Source of the DNA: JANOSH01 sp031415695 | GTDB taxonomy: Bacteria; Actinomycetota; Acidimicrobiia; Acidimicrobiales; Ilumatobacteraceae | Direction: 5' to 3' | Assembly (NCBI GenBank): GCA_031415695.1 | Contig: JANOSH010000016.1 | Coordinates: forward strand, 1-64,000 | Length of the DNA stretch: 64,000 nt | Part shown: positions 1 to 6,977 of the stretch, piece after piece | Position numbering within the stretch: position 1 is the stretch's first letter | Layout of the letters: every line of letters starts with the position of its first letter | The notes under the pieces: generated by a model | Databases searched by the model: none | What the model saw: the letters and a program-made list of their open reading frames with translations, nothing else | What the model was told of the DNA's origin: nothing | Made by a program: the position numbers and the translations under genes

Positions 1-69
1 CGTCGACACGCTGCTACAACCAGCCAGCGTCACGCACGCCGCAATGATGAACGCGGAACGGGATCGCAC
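1..69 (-). CDS. Lipoprotein, N-terminus only (runs off left edge)
   Basis: Twenty-three codons read from a GTG at 69 to the window edge without a stop. They give a basic n-region (VRSRS), a hydrophobic core and the lipobox LAGC followed by SSVST, which is the usual start of a lipidated exported protein in actinobacteria. The fold and function lie outside the window and cannot be judged. The ribosome-binding site is weak (GAGACT just upstream), so the start is inferred from the signal peptide. The main doubt is that the piece is short. Confidence 0.55.
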   Translation of the reverse strand, partial: MRSRSAFIIAACVTLAGCSSVST

Positions 70-525
70 AGTCTCAGTACACCGCAACCACCCTGTTGGT
101 TCCGAGGCCGCAGCCTTGCCCCAGGCTCCAGCCACCCAGCGCCATCGACGGCGGCGGCGAAAGTGTCACCGAATGTGTCACCGAATGTGTCACCGAATGT
201 GCGCCGATCAGCGATCACCAACGTCTCCCGGACGGTCGGCTCGGGGTGCAGCAGTCCGCTCACGACCGACTATCGCGCGACGCGCTCGGAAACCGGCGAA
301 GCGGTGCGCCGAAGCCCGGTAACGCCCGGCCCCCGATCCGCACAGTTCAGCCACGATGCAGCGCTAGGTGCCCACGCCAACTACCACGAACAGCCGCGCA
401 GGGAGCGAACCGTCGAGGAGCCTTGTCTGTTTCGTAAGGCCGTCGGTCAGGCCGCGATGATCAGGCTTGGAAAACGATTAAAGCCGGGATACGAAGAAAC
501 AACAGCCTGAGCTGGGGTTTCTGGG
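70..525. other. Non-coding stretch with a 3x12-bp tandem repeat
   Basis: No convincing gene is seen here on either strand: open frames are arginine-rich, overlap each other in several frames and lack family resemblance. The only structure is three exact tandem copies of the 12-mer GTGTCACCGAAT at 163-198. The stretch lies between the divergent lipoprotein start and a degenerate tRNA-Gly, so it may include the lipoprotein promoter, but no clear -35/-10 pair was recognised. Confidence 0.5.
163..198. repeat. Three tandem copies of a 12-bp unit
   Basis: GTGTCACCGAAT is repeated exactly three times and followed by a partial fourth GTG. A 12-bp period would keep an open frame, but no gene is supported here, so it is probably a slippage-type intergenic repeat. 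Confidence 0.8.
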
Positions 526-573
526 GGAGCGGGTGACGGGAATCGAACCCGCATGGCCAGCTTGGAAGGCTGG
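526..573 (-). pseudogene. tRNA-Gly(TCC) 3' half, 5' half degenerate
   Basis: Read on the minus strand, positions 573-557 form a perfect anticodon stem (CCAGC/GCTGG) with loop CTTCCAA, anticodon TCC. Positions 552-536 form a good T arm with loop TTCGATT, and 535-529 give the 3' acceptor strand CACCCGC. The expected 5' strand GCGGGTG and a normal D arm are missing: the sequence up to about 615 does not pair with the acceptor and runs into the end of the malic enzyme gene. A 14-bp direct repeat CATGGCCAGCTTGG occurs at 552-565 and 593-606. This looks like a tRNA 3' end duplicated or left by recombination, as at integration sites, rather than a working tRNA. Confidence 0.55.
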
Positions 574-606
574 GCTGGCCGCATGCCGGAGCCATGGCCA
601 GCTTGG

Positions 607-2013
607 CTAGCTGTCGCGGGCTACACCGGCTAGTTCGGCGGCGCGTGAGACTGCTGGGGCCACGCGTGCCACCACTGTTCGGTCGAACACCGACGGCATG
701 ACAAAAGTGGGGGAGAGTTCGTCGTCACTCACCGATTCGGCGATGGCGACCGCGGCAGCAATCTTCATGCTCTCGGTAATGTCGGTGGCATTGACGTCGA
801 GAGCACCTCGAAAGATGCCGGGGAAGGCCAGCACATTGTTGATCTGGTTCGGATAATCGCTGCGTCCGGTGGCCATCACGGCGGCAATGCCGTCGGCCAC
901 CTCGGGCCTGATTTCGGGCTCGGGGTTCGCCAGCGCGAAGACAATGGGAGCCGGCGCCATGGTGCGCAACTCGCTGGCGGTGAGAAGGTTGCCACCACTG
1001 ACCCCAATGAACACATCGGCTCCCCGCAACACGTCGGCGAGGTCGCCGGATTTTCGATTCTGATTCGTGTTGTTGGCGAACCATTCGTGGGCGGGGCTGA
1101 GATGGCCGTCGCCCCTGACCAGACTGCCGAATCGATCGACGCCCACAATCTCGCCCACGCCAGCGGTCAACAGAATTTTGCCGATGGCGGTGCCTGCAGC
1201 GCCGATGCCGGTGATGACGACCGACGTATCGCCAATGGAACGCCCGGTCACCTTGAGTGAGTTCCACAATGCCGCGAGCACCACAACCGCGGTTCCGTGT
1301 TGATCGTCGTGAAACACCGGGATATCGAGGCTGGCTTTGAGTCGTTGCTCGACCTCGAAGCACACGGGCGCGGCTATGTCTTCAAGGTTGATGCCACCAA
1401 ATGTGGGGGCGATACGCTCGACCACGTCGACTATCTCGTCGGCGGTACGGGCACGAATGCACATCGGGAACGCGTCGACTCCGGCGAAATCCTTGAACAG
1501 CAACGCCTTACCTTCCATAACAGGTAACGCGGCTTCTGGACCGATGTCGCCGAGACCCAACACTGCCGTGCCGTTGCTGACAATGGCGATGGTGTTCTTG
1601 CGAATGGTGTACTTGCGAGACAGCGCCGGGTCGTTGTGTATGGCCATGCAGATACGTGCGACGCCTGGGGTGTAGGCCATGGACAGATCGTCTCGGTCGT
1701 TAACCGGAGCGAGCGAACGCACTTCGATCTTTCCGCCTTCGTGCATATCGAAGGTTCGATCCCACCAGTTTTCCAGCCGCACGCTGTCGAGTGCCTTGAC
1801 TGCCGCCACCACTCGCAGTTGATGAGCCTCGTCGCGGCAGTGCACCACAAGTGAACGCCGTAGCTCGGGGCCACGGACGTCGAACCCATCGAGCGCTCCG
1901 ATGTTTCCTCCGGCCTCACCTATCGCAAGAGCCAGCCGTCCGAGGGTGCCAGGTACATTTTCAAGCACGCAGTCGAGGGTTATCGAATAGGCGGCAGTGG
2001 TCGCAGTTGGCAC
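607..2013 (-). CDS. NAD(P)-dependent malic enzyme with N-terminal ACT domain
   Basis: Oxidative decarboxylation of malate to pyruvate in the cytoplasm, linking the TCA cycle with the pyruvate/PEP node (ppdK lies 20 kb downstream). Residues about 8-80 look like an ACT ligand-binding domain (LENVPGTLGRLA), which would give amino-acid feedback control. The catalytic part shows MAYTPGVA with the catalytic Tyr, EGKALLFK with the catalytic Lys, LEDIAAP for the metal ligands, FHDDQHGTA, and the dinucleotide motif GIGAAG. At 468 residues it has the length of short bacterial malic enzymes plus the ACT extension. The start is a GTG. The gene ends at the degenerate tRNA-Gly. NAD versus NADP preference cannot be read from the sequence. 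Confidence 0.93.
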   Translation of the reverse strand: MPTATTAAYSITLDCVLENVPGTLGRLALAIGEAGGNIGALDGFDVRGPELRRSLVVHCRDEAHQLRVVAAVKALDSVRLENWWDRTFDMHEGGKIEVRSLAPVNDRDDLSMAYTPGVARICMAIHNDPALSRKYTIRKNTIAIVSNGTAVLGLGDIGPEAALPVMEGKALLFKDFAGVDAFPMCIRARTADEIVDVVERIAPTFGGINLEDIAAPVCFEVEQRLKASLDIPVFHDDQHGTAVVVLAALWNSLKVTGRSIGDTSVVITGIGAAGTAIGKILLTAGVGEIVGVDRFGSLVRGDGHLSPAHEWFANNTNQNRKSGDLADVLRGADVFIGVSGGNLLTASELRTMAPAPIVFALANPEPEIRPEVADGIAAVMATGRSDYPNQINNVLAFPGIFRGALDVNATDITESMKIAAAVAIAESVSDDELSPTFVMPSVFDRTVVARVAPAVSRAAELAGVARDS

Positions 2014-2112
2014 GGGCGGTAAGGCTACGCCACGCCGTGCGGGAACTACCCCAACTTATCGCTCCGCTACTAGAATACCGAAGCCCTGTCGTGCCGTTGT
2101 TAGGAGAATCTG

Positions 2113-3549
2113 TTGGCTACCCCCACTGAAATCACTGCGTTCCAAGCTGCCGTCGATGCCATTCGGATCGTCGAACCAACCATTGCCGATGCAATCGTGG
2201 GCGAGCTTGGCAATCAGCGCCGCCAGCTCAAGCTCATAGCTTCCGAGAACTACGCGTCGCCGGCGGTGCTTCTCGCCATGGGTAACTGGTTCTCCGACAA
2301 GTACGCAGAAGGCACACCAGGCCACCGCTTCTACGCCGGCTGTGAGTTTGTCGACATCGTGGAGCGCTTGGCCGCCGACCACGCCAAGGCGCTCTTCGGC
2401 GCCGATCACGCGTACGTGCAGCCACATTCGGGTATCGACGCCAACCTCGTGGCGTTCTGGGCCATTTTGTCGGCCCGGGTTGAAAAGCGTGAGCTGGCAG
2501 CCGTGGGTCTCAAGCACATCAACGACTTGTCGCCACAGGGTTGGGAGGCTATGCGCCAAACCCTCAACTCGCAGCGGATGATTGGAATGTCGCTCGATTC
2601 AGGCGGTCACCTCACGCATGGTTTCCGCCCGAACATCTCGGGCAAATTGTTCGATCAGCGGTCGTATGGCACCGACCCGACAACGGGCATCCTCAACTAC
2701 GACACCGTTCGCGCGCTCGCTCATGACTTTAAACCATTGGTGATTATCGCCGGTTATTCCGCCTACCCGCGCCGAATCAACTTCGCCAAGATGCGCGACA
2801 TTGCCGACGAGGTCGGGGCCACGCTCATGGTCGACATGGCACATTTCGCCGGTCTCGTCGCTGGCAAGGTTTTTGTTGGCGAGGAAAACCCGGTTCCATA
2901 CGCGCATGTTGTCACCACCACGACGCACAAGTCACTGCGTGGACCTCGGGGCGGCATGGTCATGTGTACCCAGGAGTATGCTGAGTTTGTCGACAAGGGT
3001 TGCCCCATGGTTCTCGGCGGTCCTATCAGCAACATGATGGCGGCCAAGGCAGTGGCGTTCGCCGAGGCCCGCCAGCCGTCGTTCCAAACCTATGCCCAAC
3101 GCATTGTCGACAATGCGAAGGCATTGGCCGAGGGTTTCATGAAGCGTGGAGCGAAGCTTGTCACCGACGGCACCGATAACCATTTAGTGCTGCTCGATGT
3201 GGCCGCGAGCTTCGGTCTCACGGGTCGTCAAGCCGAGTCAGCGTTGCTCGAGTCGGGCGTGGTTACCAACCGCAACTCCATCCCGAACGACCCGAACGGT
3301 GCCTGGTACTCCAGCGGAGTCCGCATGGGAACCCCGGCGCTTACAACGCTAGGCCTCGGGCCCGACGAACACGACGAGGTGGCCGACATCATCGTCACCA
3401 TCCTGAAAGGTGCTACACCCGCCGCCGCATCAACGGGGCCCTCGAAGGCTAAGTACATCCTCGACGCTTCGGTAGCGTCGGCCGGCCGTTCGCGATCGGC
3501 CGAGCTTCTTGCACGCTTCCCGCTCTACGACGGAGTCAATCTCACCTGA
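2113..3549 (+). CDS. glyA: Serine hydroxymethyltransferase
   Basis: PLP enzyme that interconverts serine and glycine while charging tetrahydrofolate with a one-carbon unit. The PLP lysine lies in the motif TTTTHKSLRGPRGG, and the VDMAHFAGL stretch is typical. The protein is 478 residues, longer than the usual 415-430, because of an internal insertion of about 45 residues after the HSGIDAN segment. This long form is known from some actinobacteria and chlamydiae. The start is a TTG chosen because AGGAG lies 6 bases upstream (2102-2106). It is divergent from the malic enzyme gene with about 100 bp between them. No glycine riboswitch-like fold was recognised upstream. Confidence 0.95.
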   Translation: MATPTEITAFQAAVDAIRIVEPTIADAIVGELGNQRRQLKLIASENYASPAVLLAMGNWFSDKYAEGTPGHRFYAGCEFVDIVERLAADHAKALFGADHAYVQPHSGIDANLVAFWAILSARVEKRELAAVGLKHINDLSPQGWEAMRQTLNSQRMIGMSLDSGGHLTHGFRPNISGKLFDQRSYGTDPTTGILNYDTVRALAHDFKPLVIIAGYSAYPRRINFAKMRDIADEVGATLMVDMAHFAGLVAGKVFVGEENPVPYAHVVTTTTHKSLRGPRGGMVMCTQEYAEFVDKGCPMVLGGPISNMMAAKAVAFAEARQPSFQTYAQRIVDNAKALAEGFMKRGAKLVTDGTDNHLVLLDVAASFGLTGRQAESALLESGVVTNRNSIPNDPNGAWYSSGVRMGTPALTTLGLGPDEHDEVADIIVTILKGATPAAASTGPSKAKYILDASVASAGRSRSAELLARFPLYDGVNLT

Positions 3550-3577
3550 TTGCTCACCGGGCGCGATACTGGCTGTC

Positions 3578-4792
3578 ATGTCTGACACCAAGGTCGTAAC
3601 CGATGCCGAGACTACCCAAGTCGTTGCTGCAATCGATCAATTCCTAGCGACGCACGATCCGCGCACCATGGACAACGTTGCGTTCCGCGGCGCTCGATAC
3701 GACGCGGGGCTGGCGTGGGTCCACTTTCCCGTGGGCTTTGGTGGACTCGGGCTCCGGCCGGCGCTCAACAAAATTGTCGAGCGAGCCGTGCGCGACGCCG
3801 GAGCCAAGCCGCAAGACGCCAAGACGTTCTTTATCGCCCTTGCAGGTCCAACCATTGTTACCCACGGCGGCGACGAGCAGCGGCGGCGATTCTTGCGTCC
3901 AATGTTCACTGGCGAAGAAGTCTGGTGCCAGCTGTTCTCCGAACCGAATGCAGGGTCCGACTTTGCCGGGTTGGGAACGCGTGCGGTGCGTGACGGCGAC
4001 GAGTGGGTCGTCAATGGCCAGAAGGTGTGGAACACCCTTGCCCATCTGGCTGATTTCGGCATGCTGGTCACCCGCACAGATCCCGATGCCCCGAAGCACA
4101 AAGGCATGACCTATTTCGCGCTCGACATGCGGTCGCTAGGCGTCGAGGTTCGGCCGCTTCGACAGATCACCGGCGAGGCGGAATTCAACGAGGTCTACAT
4201 GACCGACGTACACGTGCCCGACGTCAATCGCATCGGCGCTGTAGGCGAAGGCTGGCGCGCCGCTCTGACGACGTTGATGAACGAACGCACTGCGATCGGC
4301 GGTAGTGGCGGCAGTGATGTGCCACGAACCGGGGCGCTTACGGCCGAAATGGGCCGAATCTGGAAGGATCTGCCGCCCGACCGAAAAGGTGCAGTGCAGC
4401 GTGACCAGTACATGAAGTTGTGGATTCGTGGCGAGACGCTGCGGCTCACAAATGTTCGCGCTTCGCAGGTGATGCGCGCTGGAAACCCCGGTCCCGAGGG
4501 ATCGGTCGCCAAGGCCATCCATGCCGAGTTGAACAAAGATCTCTTCGAGTTTTGTGTGGATTTGCTCGGTATGGACGGACAGGTCGACTACGACTACACG
4601 TTCCGTCGCCCCGGTGATCTGGCTGCCGCCGATGGGCACGGAGCGAGGTATGCGTTCTTGCGAGTGCGGGCCAACTCGATCGAGGGTGGAACGTCAGAAA
4701 TAATGCGAAACATCCTCGGTGAGCAGGTGCTTGGTCTTCCCGGCGAGCCGCGGGTCGATAAGGACATACCGTGGTCCAAGGTGCCCCGCTAG
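3578..4792 (+). CDS. Acyl-CoA dehydrogenase family flavoprotein
   Basis: A 404-residue FAD-dependent acyl-CoA dehydrogenase that would introduce a double bond into an acyl-CoA and pass electrons to ETF. The signature CQLFSEPNAGSDFAGL is present near residue 125, followed by the KVWNTLAHLADFGMLVTRT strand and the C-terminal helical segment SIEGGTSEIMRNILGEQVLG. The ATG at 3578 was chosen because the frame upstream overlaps the glyA 3' end and has no family resemblance. It starts 28 bp after glyA and may be co-transcribed with it. Substrate chain length cannot be deduced. Confidence 0.9.
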   Translation: MSDTKVVTDAETTQVVAAIDQFLATHDPRTMDNVAFRGARYDAGLAWVHFPVGFGGLGLRPALNKIVERAVRDAGAKPQDAKTFFIALAGPTIVTHGGDEQRRRFLRPMFTGEEVWCQLFSEPNAGSDFAGLGTRAVRDGDEWVVNGQKVWNTLAHLADFGMLVTRTDPDAPKHKGMTYFALDMRSLGVEVRPLRQITGEAEFNEVYMTDVHVPDVNRIGAVGEGWRAALTTLMNERTAIGGSGGSDVPRTGALTAEMGRIWKDLPPDRKGAVQRDQYMKLWIRGETLRLTNVRASQVMRAGNPGPEGSVAKAIHAELNKDLFEFCVDLLGMDGQVDYDYTFRRPGDLAAADGHGARYAFLRVRANSIEGGTSEIMRNILGEQVLGLPGEPRVDKDIPWSKVPR

Positions 4793-4806
4793 CCAGCCAG
4801 GACGAG

Positions 4807-4853
4807 CTGGTCCAATTCGACCAATGTTGGTCAGTTCTGGCAGGGTTGACCAG
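4807..4853. promoter_or_regulatory. Nested inverted repeats upstream of the LivHM permease
   Basis: The 84-bp gap before the permease gene holds four GGTC/GACC half-sites. CTGGTC (4807-4812) pairs with GACCAG (4848-4853), and between them sits GACCAA-TG-TTGGTC (4819-4832). Repeated dyads of this type upstream of a transporter suggest an operator for a dimeric repressor. No matching regulator gene is adjacent, so the regulator is unknown. Confidence 0.4.
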
Positions 4854-4876
4854 ATGTTTGGGCGGGCCGTGCTGAC

Positions 4877-6859
4877 GTGAAACAGATTGTGCTTTTCGCT
4901 CTCCTTGGTCTCGGTCAGGGCGCCATGTACGCCGGTCTGGCCACCGGGCTTGTGGTCACCTACCGCGGATCAGGCGTCGTCAATCTTGCCTATACGACCA
5001 TGGCTGCATATCCCGCTATGGCATACCACGCCCTCACCTCTCAAGGGAGGCTGATCTTGCCGTGGGTCATCGTGCCGGCCGACTTCAAGGTGGCGGAACG
5101 TGTGGCACCGATCGTTGCCTTTCCGCTCGCTGTGGCCCTCGGAGTCTTGCTTGGCGTCATCGTGCAATTCGGGATTTTCCGACCGTTGCGGTATTCCTCT
5201 GCTCTTAGTCGGCTGGTCGTCACGGTTGGACTCACCGTCGTGCTTCAGGCTATCGGTGTGTTCAGATTCGGACGGTTGACTCGTCGTCCAAGGTCACTCT
5301 TTCCAGAAAGTGTCATGAATGTTCTCGGCGGCAAGGTGCCAAAAGATCGCCTCTGGCTCGCGTTGATAACCGTTGTCATGGTGGCCGTCGTGTGGCTTAT
5401 CCTGAATAGGACCGTGTTCGGCTTGGCCACCCGCGCCGCAGCCGAAAGTGAGAAAGGGGCGGTACTTCTCGGCTTGTCGCCCGACAGTCTCGCTTTCGCC
5501 AACGCGGTTTTGGCGGCCGTGATCGGGGCGATTAGCGGCATTTTGCTGTCGTCGATTGCTGGTGTGTCGCCGTTCAGTTTCTCGTTCTTCGTCGTACCTG
5601 CCTTGGCTGGAGCGCTTTCCGGTCGTCTTCGGTCCTTGGGAGTCACTGCGCTAGTGGCGATGACGTTGGGAATGTTTCAGGCGGTGCTTGTAAGGATCAA
5701 GTCGTACGACTGGATTCCGAGTTCGATGGCGTCGGGATTCGACGAAGGGCTGCCATTCCTGGTCATCGTGGTTGTTCTGGCGGCAGTCGGAAAGAACCTT
5801 CCAACTCGAGGAACCCTGGTCGAGGCAGCCCACACACGGGCCGTGATGCCTCGCAACATTGGTCGTTGGGCACTGGTCGGCCTGGTCAGTGGCGCGGCCG
5901 TCCTGCTGTTCGCGGATCGAACGCTGCGGCTGCCACTCATAATCAGCCTCGGTGCCACTGTTGTGCTTCTTGCCCAGGTGGTGTTGTCGGGCTATCTCGG
6001 CCAAATCTCGCTGGCGCAGCTCACGTTCGCTGGCGTCGGGGCGTATACCCTGGCCAAGCTCACCACCGAGGCTGGCTGGTCACCTTTGGTTGCCGCTCCG
6101 GTGTCGGTCCTTGTGCCTACCGTCGTCGGCTTTTTGGTCAGTATCCCGGCGTTGCGCATTCGAGGGGTGCAGCTTGCCTTGGTAACCTTGGCTTTCGCCA
6201 TCGCAGCCGAACAGTTGGTATTCCGCAACAGTTGGTTCAGCGGTCCGGCAGCCACTGCCATTGTGGCCTCGCCAAAAGTCCGTGGCATCGATTTCGGGAT
6301 TCTCGGTGAGGGCGAATTTCCGCAGCGCCCATTTGGTCTAATCGTTCTTGTCGTGAGCATTGCCTGCATGGTGTTGGTTTCCAATGTTCGGCGGTCGGGC
6401 ACCGGTCGCCGATTCCTGGCGGTGCGGGCCAACGAGCGTGCAGCAGCCGCGGCCGGAATCAACGTTGCCGGCACCAAGTTGACTGCCAGTGTTATCGCTT
6501 CGTTTCTGGCTGGGGTGTCGGGTGTGTTGCTGGGTTACACCTACACGATCCTGTCGCCAACAGGATTTGAATCCCGGTTCTCGTTGTCGATCTTGGCCAT
6601 TGGCTTCCTCGGAGGCATCGGCCGGGTTTCGGGTGCGTTGCTGGCCGGCGGGCTCGTGAGCGGTGGGATTGTTTTTGCGCTCGTGGAGAGCATCACAAAC
6701 TCGTCAACAGTCGACCTTCAGTTTCTTTTGTCGGGGGTGGGTCTGTTGGTCGTGGCCCGCTGGTTCCCCGAGGGATTGAGCGCCGGATTGGCACCTGTCT
6801 TGCGGTCCATCGCGAGGTGGGGAGGACGAATAGTTCGCCCTCAAAATCTTGTTTCTTGA
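4877..6859 (+). CDS. Fused LivH-LivM branched-chain amino acid-type ABC permease
   Basis: A 660-residue polytopic membrane protein joining both permease halves of the HAAT/Liv family. Residues 1 to about 300 match LivH, with the N-terminal motif GLATGLVVTYRGSGVVNLAY. A connector follows near 305-320, and residues about 325-655 match LivM, including AVRANERAAAAAGINV, the cytoplasmic coupling loop that contacts the ATPase. Such fusions are common in actinobacteria and import amino acids, short amides or urea. No LivF/LivG ATPase or LivK binding protein is next to it, so it must use partners encoded elsewhere. The start is the GTG at 4877. Confidence 0.88.
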   Translation: MKQIVLFALLGLGQGAMYAGLATGLVVTYRGSGVVNLAYTTMAAYPAMAYHALTSQGRLILPWVIVPADFKVAERVAPIVAFPLAVALGVLLGVIVQFGIFRPLRYSSALSRLVVTVGLTVVLQAIGVFRFGRLTRRPRSLFPESVMNVLGGKVPKDRLWLALITVVMVAVVWLILNRTVFGLATRAAAESEKGAVLLGLSPDSLAFANAVLAAVIGAISGILLSSIAGVSPFSFSFFVVPALAGALSGRLRSLGVTALVAMTLGMFQAVLVRIKSYDWIPSSMASGFDEGLPFLVIVVVLAAVGKNLPTRGTLVEAAHTRAVMPRNIGRWALVGLVSGAAVLLFADRTLRLPLIISLGATVVLLAQVVLSGYLGQISLAQLTFAGVGAYTLAKLTTEAGWSPLVAAPVSVLVPTVVGFLVSIPALRIRGVQLALVTLAFAIAAEQLVFRNSWFSGPAATAIVASPKVRGIDFGILGEGEFPQRPFGLIVLVVSIACMVLVSNVRRSGTGRRFLAVRANERAAAAAGINVAGTKLTASVIASFLAGVSGVLLGYTYTILSPTGFESRFSLSILAIGFLGGIGRVSGALLAGGLVSGGIVFALVESITNSSTVDLQFLLSGVGLLVVARWFPEGLSAGLAPVLRSIARWGGRIVRPQNLVS

Positions 6860-6977
6860 TCCAACATCGCCGACGCCCAAATCTTGACAGTTATTGCCCG
6901 TAACACGGCGTGGTTGGCTTATCCGCTGCAGTGGACTGCCGATAGCTCAGTGTGCGATCGACCCGGGACATTCAGCG

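Noticed and set aside
30..510. Several overlapping open frames, one with a GDTF repeat
   Set aside because: They arise from a 12-bp tandem repeat and GC-rich sequence; frames overlap on both strands and show no family resemblance.
2020..2112. Glycine riboswitch upstream of glyA
   Set aside because: The gap is about 100 bp and shows none of the conserved aptamer cores.
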